Assembly: GCA_937919655.1 (NCBI GenBank)
Contig: CALFPJ010000063.1
Location: 124,001 to 188,000, forward strand
Length of the DNA: 64,000 nt
From: an uncultured Gemmatimonadales bacterium
GTDB taxonomy: Bacteria; Gemmatimonadota; Gemmatimonadetes; Longimicrobiales; Gaopeijiaceae
Direction: 5' to 3'
Below, one piece after another: positions 36,142-45,291 of the stretch. Numbering within the stretch: position 1 is the first letter of the stretch; every line of letters begins with the position of its first letter. The notes below the pieces were generated by a model. That model was given only the letters and a program-made list of their open reading frames with translations, did not search any database and was not told the DNA's origin. The position numbers and the translations under genes were made by a program.

Positions 36142-38010
36142 ATGACGGGCACACAGGGAGTGACCGGTGTCGGGCTCCACTTGAGGTCTCTTTGCGCTCT
36201 TTGCGCCGTCCTCGTCCTGACGGCGGCAACCAGCTTCGAAAACTTGCCCGACGCGGTAAGATCAGGCGACGCGGAGCAGGTTCGCGATCTCTTGCGAGGC
36301 GGCGCCGATGTAAATGCCGCCCAAGGGGACGGCATGACCGCGCTCCACTGGGCGGCGGAAGTTGGCAATGCAGAGATCTCTGAAATCTTGATACGCGGCG
36401 GAGCAAAAGTCGGAGCTGTGACTCGGCTGGGGGACTACACGCCCCTCCATCTTGCGAGTCGGAAGGGGCGCGCCGACGTGATGGCTGTTCTGCTCGAGGG
36501 CCACGCGGATCCCAATGCGGCAACGACTTCCGGTGGATCTACCCCGCTGCATTTCGCTGCGTCGGCTGGCAGCGTGGAAGGGATCGACGCGCTTCTGGCG
36601 GCTGGAGCCGCGCCAAACGCACGGGAGTCGAGTCGCGGGCAAACCCCCCTCATGTTTGCTGCCGCCGATGGGAGGACCCAGGCGGTGCTGGCGCTCCTGG
36701 CCGGCGGCGCTGACGCGTCCCTGACGTCACTCGTGGTAGACGTGTCCGAACAGTCTGCCGCTGACCAGGAGGCGGGGAAGCGCCGCGATGAGGAGCTCGA
36801 CCGGCTGCGTGCGGAGGCCGGACCGGTAGGCGAGGCTTGGCGACCGACGCCGAGCCAAGTACAGGCCGCGGTGCACGCGGCTCGTGCGACGCCCGAACCC
36901 GCAAGCGAACTCAGCGACGGCCCTGATGGGGCGCTCGACGCGATGGGGAGGGTCGTCCAGGAGGCTGGTGGACGAGCTACGCCTCCGCAGGAGGGGGTTG
37001 GCGCGGCTGCCGCCGACGGCGAGTCACCCGGCTACGTCGGCGCGGTGGGAACGCTGGGCGGCATGACTGCGTTGCTGCACGCCGTTCGCGACGGTCACGT
37101 CGAAACCGCGGCCGCATTGTTGGACGCGGGAGCAGACATTGATCAGCCCAGCGCGGGGGACGGGACGGCACCGCTCTCGAGCGCGTTGATCAACGGACAC
37201 TTTGACTTGGCGCTGGGGCTTCTTGAACGCGGGGCGGATCCTAATCAGGTGAACGCCGCGGGGGTCGGTCCGCTATTCGCCGTCCTGAATACGCATTGGG
37301 CGCCCAAGGCCCGGTACCCGCAACAGCAGGCGTACAATCAGCAGAACACGACGTATCTTGAGGTAGCCGAGCGCCTCCTCGCGGCCGGTGCCGACCCCAA
37401 CCAGCGGCTCACGAAGCACGTCTGGTTCATGGAGTACACGTTCAGCCAGCTTGGCATCGACATGACCGGTGCGACGCCGTTTTGGCGGGCCGCGCACGCC
37501 CTAGACGTTGATGCGATGAAGCTGCTTGTATTGAACGGAGCGGATCCCAACATCCCGACGGTCAATGTGCCGTCGAGGCGGCGAGGTGGTGGCGGCGAGG
37601 ACCCTTCGGGCTTACCTCCGGCTCCGATTGGGGGGCCAGGCGTCTACGCGATACACGCGGCGTCTGGCCACGGGTATGGCACTGGCTTCGCCGGTAACTC
37701 ACACAGGTACGCACCGGACGGTTGGATGCCTACCATCCGCTATCTGGTCGAAGAGCTGGGCGTAGACGTGAATGCCCGTGATGCGACGGGTTACACCGCA
37801 ATACACAACGCGGCTGCGCGCGGTGATACCGAGATGATCAGCTACCTCGTGGAGCAAGGCGGCGACGTGATGGTTGTGAGTCGCAGGGGCCAGACGACCA
37901 CGGATATGGCCAACGGCCCACAACAACGCACTCAGCCGTTCCCAGAGGCGATCGAGTTACTCATGTCCTTGGGTGCGCAGAACAGCTTCAACTGTGTGAG
38001 TTGCCAGTAG
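36142..38010 (+). CDS. exported ankyrin-repeat protein with C-terminal CVSC (cassette B)
   Basis: 622 residues, a paralog of 30352-32160. A leader ('LCALCAVLVLTAATS') precedes ankyrin repeats ('GDGMTALHWAAEVGNAEISE', 'YTPLHLASRKGRADVMAV', 'STPLHFAASAGSVEGIDA', 'QTPLMFAAADGRTQAVLA'). A variable charged/Pro linker follows at about 205-300, then more repeats, the shared 'YAIHAASGHGYGTGFAGNSH' block and the tail 'NCVSCQ'. The linker differs almost completely from the first copy, while the repeats and the Cys tail are kept. It lies 4 bp after DUF1552. The role is probably protein binding in the periplasm. Confidence 0.88.
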   Translation: MTGTQGVTGVGLHLRSLCALCAVLVLTAATSFENLPDAVRSGDAEQVRDLLRGGADVNAAQGDGMTALHWAAEVGNAEISEILIRGGAKVGAVTRLGDYTPLHLASRKGRADVMAVLLEGHADPNAATTSGGSTPLHFAASAGSVEGIDALLAAGAAPNARESSRGQTPLMFAAADGRTQAVLALLAGGADASLTSLVVDVSEQSAADQEAGKRRDEELDRLRAEAGPVGEAWRPTPSQVQAAVHAARATPEPASELSDGPDGALDAMGRVVQEAGGRATPPQEGVGAAAADGESPGYVGAVGTLGGMTALLHAVRDGHVETAAALLDAGADIDQPSAGDGTAPLSSALINGHFDLALGLLERGADPNQVNAAGVGPLFAVLNTHWAPKARYPQQQAYNQQNTTYLEVAERLLAAGADPNQRLTKHVWFMEYTFSQLGIDMTGATPFWRAAHALDVDAMKLLVLNGADPNIPTVNVPSRRRGGGGEDPSGLPPAPIGGPGVYAIHAASGHGYGTGFAGNSHRYAPDGWMPTIRYLVEELGVDVNARDATGYTAIHNAAARGDTEMISYLVEQGGDVMVVSRRGQTTTDMANGPQQRTQPFPEAIELLMSLGAQNSFNCVSCQ

Positions 38011-38036
38011 GCGTCTCCTGACGACAGGATAAGGCA

Positions 38037-38061
38037 GGGGCCTCCGGGTTTCCGCGGCCCC
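38037..38061 (+). terminator. GC hairpin after cassette B
   Basis: GGGGCC (38037-38042) pairs with GGCCCC (38056-38061) around a 13-base loop, 27 bp after the ankyrin stop. No T-tract follows, so termination strength is doubtful. Confidence 0.35.
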
Positions 38062-38132
38062 GCTTCCATCGATGTCCCGCATCTCAAGCTCGGCCCTCGG
38101 CAGGTAACAGAGGGCGACCTGGGGGATACGTG

Positions 38133-38361
38133 ATGGCCCGTCGTACTCGCAGCTACGACCACGGTGTGCGTCGGGCGTCCCCTCTTGGACATGGCGATCG
38201 GGGAGCTATTCGACGCGACCTTAGCGCGCTTCCGGATCGGGAGGCGCTCATCTCTCGGCATCAGGGGATGCGCTGGACATACGCCGAGTTGAAAGAACAG
38301 GTCGACCGATGCGCGGCCGGCCTGATCTCATTTGGGCTTCAGCCCGGAGCGGGGGCTTGTC
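38133..38361 (+). pseudogene. N-terminal remnant of an AMP-binding acyl-CoA synthetase
   Basis: The start reads 'MARRTRSYDHGVRRASPL' from 38133, then moves one frame to 'LLDMAIGELFDATLARF' (to about 38231), then back to 'PDREALISRHQGMRWTYAEL' and 'KEQVDRCAAGLISFGLQPG'. Joined, this is the typical first 75 residues of a long-chain acyl-CoA synthetase or AMP-dependent ligase. Two compensating frameshifts break it and nothing of the remaining 450 residues follows. It is a truncated relic, probably left by a deletion ending near 38361. Confidence 0.75.
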
Positions 38362-38401
38362 TCGGTCGAGGCAGCGTAGGAAGGGGCTCCGTCAGCGACC
38401 G

Positions 38402-38623
38402 TCAGTCAGCGGCCGAGGCCGTCTGCGAGCGTCGGTACCAAACCACCGCGAAAACCGAGGCACCTACTGCGAGGCTGATACCCAGAACCATGAGTACCAT
38501 CTTGAGGGCGATCGCCAGCATGCCCATGACCCATGCAGTCACTGGCACCATGAGCATCTTCAGGCCTTCCAGGAGAAGGAATGTGATGATCCCGGTTACT
38601 GTCAGGGAGGCCGCGAACTTCAT
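38402..38623 (-). CDS. small membrane protein with two predicted TM segments
   Basis: 73 residues. Two hydrophobic helices ('ITFLLLEGLKMLMVPVTAW' at about 13-31 and 'LMVLGISLAVGASVFAVVW' at about 44-62) are followed by a short polar tail 'YRRSQTASAAD'. No family is recognised. Strong codon bias and amphipathic layout support a real gene in an otherwise decayed stretch. It is transcribed in the same direction as the downstream S9 peptidase but starts far from it. Confidence 0.5.
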   Translation of the reverse strand: MKFAASLTVTGIITFLLLEGLKMLMVPVTAWVMGMLAIALKMVLMVLGISLAVGASVFAVVWYRRSQTASAAD

Positions 38624-38726
38624 GGTATCTCTCAGGTCTATGGAAGCGCCAAACTGCGCTTGTTCTCTAGCCTACGCAAAAACCGCCGTCTGAGTTTTAG
38701 TTGTGTGCTCTATCGGATCTCGTTGC

Positions 38727-41237
38727 CTACGAAATTACAGCTTCTCTGCCAGCATTCTTGACGTATTGGTCGAACCAGCCCGTGAACCTCGCCCACATGT
38801 CAAACTTGTTCTCGATGGCGCGTGGTGTGTGCGATTCGTAAGGGTACTCGTATAGGACGGCGTTCTTACCAAGGATGGTCAGCGCAGAGATCATGCGTCG
38901 GGACTGGATGGGGAACGTGCCAGAGTTGTTGTCGTCTCCGCCGTGATACATCAGCAGCGGCGTCTCGATTTGGTCAGCCTTGAGGAACGGGGACATTTCG
39001 ATGTAGGTCGACTGCGCCTCCCAAATGTTTCGCCCCTCTGCCTGGAAACCGTCAGGCGTGAGCGTCCGGTTGTAGGCCCCGTCGCCAGCGATACCCGCCT
39101 TGAAGAAGGGTGCGTTGGCCAGAACATTCGCGGTGGCGAAGGCCCCGTAGCTGTGCCCGCCGTGGCCAAGACGATCGATGTCGATGACGTCGAGGGCATC
39201 TACGCCTCGGATTGCTCCGTACATAGCATCGACTAAGCTCGAGATGTACGTGTCGTTGTAGTTCTCGCCGATGATTGGGATGTCGGGATACACCAGCGCG
39301 TATCCCGCGGCGAGCCACATGTCCGACCAGCGCAGCCAACTCATGTGCGTGAAGGCATTCCGGTTGCGGGCTCGCGTCGCCGCATGCTCGTACTCCTCTG
39401 CCTGCCTGTATTCCCGGGGGTACGTCCAGAAAATTGCGGGCACCTTGGCATCGCCTGGCTTCCAGCCGACCGGCATAGAAACGCGAGCCTGTACGAGAAG
39501 GCCGTCGCGGCGCTCGAACTCGAAATCCATCCGCCGGGCCGCAGTGATCTCGGGGAAGGGGTCCACATTGTTCGTGAGGTTGGCCCCCCATCCATCGGCT
39601 TCGGACCACAGATAGCTGTCCGGGAAGTCCGTGACTGATTCGCGGCTCGCGATCATGGCGGAGAGGTCAGCGTCGAGGGGCACCAACGGTTGGTCGAACG
39701 TGTTCGCGGCGCCTTCGAAGACGCGCTGCGTTGAACCATCCGCGATCGTCACGCGGTCGACGAAGGGTTGAGGGGTGAACGCATCGTTATACCCCGCGCC
39801 TTCCAAGTAGGCGGCTCGTTCATCTGATGACACGTATGCGTACGCAAGTCCATTGCTGGTCGCGCCCGTAAGCAGCGAACCGGGGAGATCGCTGGGATCG
39901 TCGGTGCCGTGATAGGCCAGGAACGTCGACGCCGTGCCGCCCGCCGCGAGCGCGAAGTGGGTGATTCCCGACTCGCCGCTGTTCGAGACGCTCGCGAAGG
40001 CGTGCCGCCCATTGAGCGAGTAGGTCACGGAATTGATCGGGTGCTCGCTCTCTGCCACGACCCGCGCGGCGCCTATGTCAAAGGGCGCCGTGGCCAACTT
40101 GATATAGTCGGGACGTGACGCGTCCGCGTCGTCGCCGCTCGGAGCGCGTTCAAGGAAGGCGAGCCCGGCACCGTCGGCCCTCCACCCGAACGCGCGTGGG
40201 CCACTGCCGCCACCATCCCCCCGGAATCCGCCGCGACCCTCTGACAATGGCCGGGAGTCCAACACGGCCACTTCGGCGCCGCTTCGTGCCAACACCACGG
40301 TCTTCCTCGGAAAGCCGCTGTAGGAAGTGATGTAGCTGAAAGGACGCTCGATGCGACTGGCAAGGATATGCCCACCGTCCGGCGCCAGCGAAATCGATTC
40401 ATACATGCCCGGCGCGCCGATGTTCTTCGGGGGCCCGTCACCAAGCTCTGTGATCTGGGATGTCGTGTAACGCTCGAAGAGCATCTCGTCATGTTCGTCT
40501 TCGAGCAGATTCGGATAGGTTGGGGAACGGGTCGGCTCCGCACGGGTCCTGCGCGTACGAGGGCCTACCGGAATGCGGCTCCGGTCGGGCTCCGGTCCTC
40601 GGTCTGCGGGCACGAGAAGTGTGATCACCGTGCCTTCGGGCGTCCATTGGAGCATCTGAGACGGGCGGGTGCCCTGGCCCTGCGCGCTGGTGGCGAGCGT
40701 GGCGAGGACGCGACGATCGCTCAAGCTGCGCGTCCGCCCAGACGAGGCCTCGGCGGTCCATACCTCGGTGTGGGTGGGCAAGTGGGCGAGGAAGGCGACT
40801 CTCTCGCCGTCCGGTGACCATGTGAAATCACTCGCGAAGGAACCGGCCGGCAGGTCGACTTCGACGAAGCTTTGGCTGCCCAGCGAGTAAAATCGAAAGT
40901 CGTAGATCCCGTAGGTGTCGAGATGCCAAAGCCGATCCGTCTCTGGCCGAAGCTCCAACTCCCCTAGGCGATACGTCTCCTTTGACATCAACGCCATCGT
41001 CGAGAGTTCGTTGATGACTGGGACGAGGAAGTGATCGCCGTCCGGGCTCATGTACTCGAGCGTCGAGTAGTTCTTGTCCGTCTCGAGAATCCGCTGGATC
41101 TCTGCGGGCGGCGTGACGTACGACGACGCGTCCAGATTGGCGGTCGGGGCGTCCTGTGCGCGGAGTGCGAACGGCGCGGCCGCTGCCAACGAGACGACGA
41201 GTCCAAGGGCACAAACAGAACGGGAGAGCGAATACAC
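38727..41237 (-). CDS. exported S9-family (prolyl oligopeptidase-like) peptidase
   Basis: 836 residues with a signal peptide ending 'FALRAQ'. The first 570 residues are a beta-propeller ('FTWSPDGERVAFLAHLP', 'LAPDGGHILASRIE', 'FGWRADGAGLAFLERA'). The alpha/beta-hydrolase domain follows with the nucleophile in 'GHGGHSYGAFAT' (Ser near 694), Asp in 'MYHGGDDNNSGT' (about 765) and His in 'YESHTPRA' (about 800). It cleaves short peptides in the periplasm or outside the cell. It is transcribed away from the third creatininase-like gene, with a 256-bp shared upstream region in which I see no clear promoter. The cleavage specificity is unknown. Confidence 0.88.
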   Translation of the reverse strand: MYSLSRSVCALGLVVSLAAAAPFALRAQDAPTANLDASSYVTPPAEIQRILETDKNYSTLEYMSPDGDHFLVPVINELSTMALMSKETYRLGELELRPETDRLWHLDTYGIYDFRFYSLGSQSFVEVDLPAGSFASDFTWSPDGERVAFLAHLPTHTEVWTAEASSGRTRSLSDRRVLATLATSAQGQGTRPSQMLQWTPEGTVITLLVPADRGPEPDRSRIPVGPRTRRTRAEPTRSPTYPNLLEDEHDEMLFERYTTSQITELGDGPPKNIGAPGMYESISLAPDGGHILASRIERPFSYITSYSGFPRKTVVLARSGAEVAVLDSRPLSEGRGGFRGDGGGSGPRAFGWRADGAGLAFLERAPSGDDADASRPDYIKLATAPFDIGAARVVAESEHPINSVTYSLNGRHAFASVSNSGESGITHFALAAGGTASTFLAYHGTDDPSDLPGSLLTGATSNGLAYAYVSSDERAAYLEGAGYNDAFTPQPFVDRVTIADGSTQRVFEGAANTFDQPLVPLDADLSAMIASRESVTDFPDSYLWSEADGWGANLTNNVDPFPEITAARRMDFEFERRDGLLVQARVSMPVGWKPGDAKVPAIFWTYPREYRQAEEYEHAATRARNRNAFTHMSWLRWSDMWLAAGYALVYPDIPIIGENYNDTYISSLVDAMYGAIRGVDALDVIDIDRLGHGGHSYGAFATANVLANAPFFKAGIAGDGAYNRTLTPDGFQAEGRNIWEAQSTYIEMSPFLKADQIETPLLMYHGGDDNNSGTFPIQSRRMISALTILGKNAVLYEYPYESHTPRAIENKFDMWARFTGWFDQYVKNAGREAVIS

Positions 41238-41493
41238 TGGACGGCCTCCATCGGCGGTCGAGACGGCACTTTATTGCGAACTAGCAACACGATGTCCCCC
41301 GCAGCGCGAATCCACCAGGGCACGGTAGCCTCTCCGCGACGGAGGTATGGAACGCCAACGGGGACGCCACGGACGACCTCGGGTCGGTGGTGCTTTGCAA
41401 TCAGCGACCAGCAATGCGTTGACGGCGCGGGGAAAGCATCCCAAATCGTATGCAAGGGAGTGACGGACCGCCGAATACTATGAGGAAATATCG

Positions 41494-42396
41494 ATGAAAA
41501 AATGGACCTGCCGCGCGCTTGTGCTCGTGCTTGTTGTCGGAGTCGCGCCGGGCTCCCTAGCCGCTCAAGCGGGCCGTGGCGCCAGACCGCCGATGCCCGA
41601 AGTGGTCCGCCCTGCGGATCAGCGGGTTCCCGCGCCTTACAGCTACGACATGGTGCGCCCCATCGCGATGGCGGACAACGTGTGGATGTCGGAACTCACG
41701 ATCCTAGAGATGCGTGATCTTGTCCGAGAATCCGGATACACCACCGCGCTCATCTTGAACGGGACCATGGAGTCCAACGGCCCCTACCTGACCACTGGGA
41801 AGCACAACCACGTGTTGAAGGTGACCGGCGACGTTATTGCTCGGACGCTGGGCAAGACGCTGGTCGCGCCGATCGTGATGCTCGATGGGGGTGATCCTGA
41901 GGCGACGGACACGCCGGGACGCCTGGTGCTCTCGCCTGCGACGCTAAAAGCAGTGTTGGTCGACATGGCGACGAGTCTGCGGTCCCAAGGGTTCAAGGAG
42001 ATTTTTTTCCTCGGAGACAGCGGTAGCAACCGTGGGATGCTGGCAGACGTCGCCTCGGAGCTCTCACAAGCGTGGGCCGGCGAGGACGTTCTTGTTGCGC
42101 ACATAGGGGAGTACTACAACTACGGCGACGTGCTACGCTACCAGAATGAGGTGCTCGGGAAGGTGGAGTTGAACAAGGACCTCGATGGCTACCACGACGA
42201 CTACTACATCTCGTCGCTCATCATGAACGATAGTCCAGATCATGTGCGGTTGAGCGAACGCAAAAAAGTGAACCTTGACCACATCAATAGCCTTCAAATT
42301 GACGAGAAAGAGGCTCTGGAAATCGGAATGAAAATCGCCCAGTTCCGCGCCGATGTGACCGCTACGGCGATCAATCGATTGAGGGCGGGTCGGTAG
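41494..42396 (+). CDS. exported creatininase-family protein (third copy)
   Basis: 300 residues with a signal peptide ending 'GSLAAQ'. The motif block is 'NGTMESNGPYLTTGKH': Glu93 is kept, Asn95 replaces the metal His and His104 replaces Asp; the second loop is 'LGDSGSNRG'. These are the same changes seen in the pair at 24314-25972, so all three form one divergent subfamily. A longer N-terminal linker and a Tyr/Asp-rich block ('DLDGYHDDYYISSL') are unique to this copy. GAGGA (41482-41486) precedes the ATG. It is likely periplasmic; substrate unknown. Confidence 0.82.
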   Translation: MKKWTCRALVLVLVVGVAPGSLAAQAGRGARPPMPEVVRPADQRVPAPYSYDMVRPIAMADNVWMSELTILEMRDLVRESGYTTALILNGTMESNGPYLTTGKHNHVLKVTGDVIARTLGKTLVAPIVMLDGGDPEATDTPGRLVLSPATLKAVLVDMATSLRSQGFKEIFFLGDSGSNRGMLADVASELSQAWAGEDVLVAHIGEYYNYGDVLRYQNEVLGKVELNKDLDGYHDDYYISSLIMNDSPDHVRLSERKKVNLDHINSLQIDEKEALEIGMKIAQFRADVTATAINRLRAGR

Positions 42397-42490
42397 GCCG
42401 CGACTGTAGTCTTGTGCCCGGTGCCGAGGGTTCGCATCCTGCGTTCCATTTCCGCCGATGCACGTAAGCGTTTGAAACTAGGAGGCTCGG

Positions 42491-43381
42491 ATGACTGAGA
42501 GGAAAAAGGCCAGTGATTTCCCCAAAGAGGTTTTGGCCTTGTTCGATGGTTATGTACACGGGCATATCGAACGCCGTGACTTCCTTACCGGCGCGGCCAA
42601 GGTCGTAGGCGGCGGCGCGGCCGCGCTCGCGGTCCTCGATGCTTTGCAGCCAACGTACGCATGGGCAGCGCATGTGCCCCATGACGATGCACGCATCTGG
42701 GCCGACTACGTCGAATACCCATCGCCCAGCGGTTCAGGGACCATGCGCGGTTACATGGCCGTCCCCGAGGGCGCGACCAGTGCGAAGCCCGCCGTTCTCG
42801 TGATCCATGAAAACCGCGGCCTCAACCCCTACGTCGAAGACGTCGTCCGCCGGTTCGCCGCTGCCGACTTCGTCGCCCTGGGTCCCGACGCCCTAACTCC
42901 GCTGGGTGGCTATCCCGGGAACGACGACGAGGGTCGGACCATGCAACGCGAGTTGGATCGCGATGTCATGATGGAAGACTGGGTGGCCGCGTTCGGCTTC
43001 CTGCGAGACCACGACACAACCACCGGTCGCGTGGGTGCGGTCGGGTTTTGTTATGGCGGTGGCGTCGTGAACGCTCTGGCGGTCCGGCTGCCGGACCTCG
43101 GCGCTGGGGCTCCCTTTTATGGATCGGCCCCGCCGGCGGAGCTGGTCCCGAATATTCAGGCCGCGCTTCATATCCATTACGGTGGACTAGATGAGCGTGT
43201 GAACGCCAGTTGGCCTGAGTACAAGGCCGCACTCGATGCGAATGGAAGACAGTACGAAATGAGCATGTATGAGGGAGCGAACCACGGCTTCCACAACGAC
43301 ACGACCCCGCGCTATGACGAAGAAGCTGCGATGCTCGCCCAGGATCGGACCCTGGCGTTGTTCAACGAGCACCTGCGGTAG
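42491..43381 (+). CDS. dienelactone hydrolase family protein, exported
   Basis: 296 residues. A Tat-like leader ('ERRDFLTGAAKVVGGGAAAL') precedes an alpha/beta-hydrolase with a dienelactone-hydrolase active site: Glu in 'VIHENRG' (about 107), Cys in 'GFCYGGG' (about 186), Asp in 'YGGLDERV' (about 232) and His in 'GANHGFHND' (about 264). The family cleaves lactones and esters such as carboxymethylenebutenolide, but many exported members have other substrates. GGAGG (42481-42485) precedes the ATG. It stands 94 bp after the creatininase-like gene and could share its transcript. Confidence 0.88.
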   Translation: MTERKKASDFPKEVLALFDGYVHGHIERRDFLTGAAKVVGGGAAALAVLDALQPTYAWAAHVPHDDARIWADYVEYPSPSGSGTMRGYMAVPEGATSAKPAVLVIHENRGLNPYVEDVVRRFAAADFVALGPDALTPLGGYPGNDDEGRTMQRELDRDVMMEDWVAAFGFLRDHDTTTGRVGAVGFCYGGGVVNALAVRLPDLGAGAPFYGSAPPAELVPNIQAALHIHYGGLDERVNASWPEYKAALDANGRQYEMSMYEGANHGFHNDTTPRYDEEAAMLAQDRTLALFNEHLR

Positions 43382-43492
43382 CTGGTTGCGGATGTAATGG
43401 GGGGGGCGGCTCGCGGTCGCCCCCTCGGGCTACCCCTCAGCCGCCTCAGTCGCGCCCTCGTGCTGCACCGCCTTGCAGCGCATCTTGGGCGC

Positions 43493-45187
43493 ATGAAGAC
43501 ACTCACCGCTCTGTCCCGCTTGCTGCGCGTCCTTCGCCGCTCCGTCCGGCCCACTACGCTCCTCCTGCCGCTCCTCTTGGCGCTCGTCGTAGGCCTCGTC
43601 GCGTGCGAGCCCGCCTTCGTCGTCGAAGAGACCACGATCGCGGAGATCCACGCCGCCATGGCGGATGGGCGAATCAATGCGGAGTCCCTGGTGCAGGCCT
43701 ATCTGGATCGCATCGAGGCCTACGATAAGGCCGGTCCATTCATCAATTCGCTCATCACGGTGAATGACCAGGCGCTCACTCGGGCGCGAGAGTTGGATTC
43801 CATTTACGCCGCATCCGGCTTCGTCGGTCCTCTACATGGGATCCCGGTGATCGTGAAGGACAACTACGACACCTACGATCTGCCCACGACGAATGGCGTC
43901 CTCGCGCTCAAGCATTCGATCCCCCCCGACGACGCCTTTATGGTGCGCAGAATCCGCGACGCAGGCGCCATCATTCTCGCCAAAGCCAATCTTGCCGAGT
44001 TCGCCACGAGTGGCGCCTACACCGTCAGCTCGGTTCTCCCGGGCTACTCCCGGAATCCGTACGACACGCGCCGGGTGACAGCCGGGTCGAGCGGTGGCAC
44101 CGCGGCAGCAGTGGCCGCGAACCTCGGTGCGGTCGGCCTAGGTACCGACACCGGCAGCTCGATTCGTGGTCCGTCGGCCCACCAAGCCCTCGTCGGTTTC
44201 CGGCCGACGCAGGGTCTGGCCAGCCGTGACGGGATCGCACCCCTGAACGCCGCCCGAGACGTGGGCGGGCCGATCGCCCGTACGGTCGAAGACGCTGTGG
44301 CCGTGCTGCAGGTGATCGCGGGCTACGACCCGGCAGATTCGGTCACCGCGGCGAGCGAGGGAAACGTTCCAGATTCGTACGCGTCATTTATGGACATCGA
44401 TGGATTGGCCGGTGCACGAATCGGGGTGCTAAGGGCCTTCTTCGAGGTCGCAGACGCTGAAGCCACCGGCCCGGAACCCACCCCGTTCGTGCGCGACACT
44501 ACGGATGCCCAGCAGCAGGAGGACGAACCACCTGAGCCACGGAAGGTGCATCCGGAGGTCCTCCGCCTGATCGAACAGGCGCTCGCGGACATGTCGGCTG
44601 CAGGCGCGATCATCGTTGACTCGGTGGAGATCCCCAAGATGGACTCCCTCCGTCGTGCGATCCCGAACATCGGTCGGTGGCGTTACGACTTTGACGTCTA
44701 TATGGCTGCGCGGCCGAATGCGCCCGTGAAGACCATGAAGGACATCCTCGACTCAGGCGACTTCTACTCCCCGCTCCGAGCCAGCCTGGCCCGCGCGGTC
44801 GAACAGGAGGGTGCGCCCGAGGACAACGAAAAGTGGGCTGAGTATTGGACGGCGACCGAAGCGCTGCAGGCCGCAGTCCTGGCCGCTATGGACTCCGCTG
44901 GCATAGATGTGCTCGTGTACCCGACGTACAACTATCCGCCCCGATTGATCGGCGACGAGAACACGACGTACGGGGCGAACAGCGGCACGTTGTCGCCCCC
45001 GACGGGCTTTCCAGCGTTTAACGTGCCGATGGGTTTTTCGTTCGGCACGCTCCCGGCGGGCCTTCAACTGCTAGGGCGTCCCTTTGGAGAGTCGGATCTT
45101 ATCCGCATCAGCTATGCGTACGAGCAGGCAACGCACCATCGGCGGGCTCCTGAGTCGACGCCGCCGCTGGCGCGGGGTAGGCGGTAG
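43493..45187 (+). CDS. lipoprotein amidase (amidase-signature family)
   Basis: 564 residues from the ATG at 43493; an upstream in-frame start would add 32 low-complexity residues. The leader ends 'LVVGLVAC', a lipobox, so the enzyme is membrane-anchored. The Ser-cisSer-Lys triad is complete: Lys in 'VIVKDNYD' (about 121), Ser in 'GSSGGTAAA' (about 199) and the nucleophile in 'DTGSSIRGPS' (about 222). It hydrolyses an amide or ester outside the cytoplasm. A proline/acid-rich insert ('DAQQQEDEPPEPRKVHPE') interrupts the usual fold. It lies downstream of the dienelactone hydrolase and the creatininase-like gene on the same strand, fitting a set of envelope hydrolases. Confidence 0.9.
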   Translation: MKTLTALSRLLRVLRRSVRPTTLLLPLLLALVVGLVACEPAFVVEETTIAEIHAAMADGRINAESLVQAYLDRIEAYDKAGPFINSLITVNDQALTRARELDSIYAASGFVGPLHGIPVIVKDNYDTYDLPTTNGVLALKHSIPPDDAFMVRRIRDAGAIILAKANLAEFATSGAYTVSSVLPGYSRNPYDTRRVTAGSSGGTAAAVAANLGAVGLGTDTGSSIRGPSAHQALVGFRPTQGLASRDGIAPLNAARDVGGPIARTVEDAVAVLQVIAGYDPADSVTAASEGNVPDSYASFMDIDGLAGARIGVLRAFFEVADAEATGPEPTPFVRDTTDAQQQEDEPPEPRKVHPEVLRLIEQALADMSAAGAIIVDSVEIPKMDSLRRAIPNIGRWRYDFDVYMAARPNAPVKTMKDILDSGDFYSPLRASLARAVEQEGAPEDNEKWAEYWTATEALQAAVLAAMDSAGIDVLVYPTYNYPPRLIGDENTTYGANSGTLSPPTGFPAFNVPMGFSFGTLPAGLQLLGRPFGESDLIRISYAYEQATHHRRAPESTPPLARGRR

Positions 45188-45291
45188 GGCCCAGACGCTG
45201 CCTCCCCTCGCAGTACCCTTCCGACCGCCTCAACGTCGGATTAGCATCGGATCCATAACTTCCCCCGATCGCGTCCGCCAAGGTGATTCCA

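Noticed and set aside
42425-42445. GGGTTCGCATCC, similar to a tRNA T-arm
   Set aside because: Position 58 (A in tRNAs) is C, and no D-arm, anticodon arm or acceptor pairing can be drawn upstream.
43399-43406. G8 run before the amidase as a phase-variation switch
   Set aside because: It lies upstream of the likely ATG at 43493 and outside any supported coding frame, so a slip would not affect the protein.
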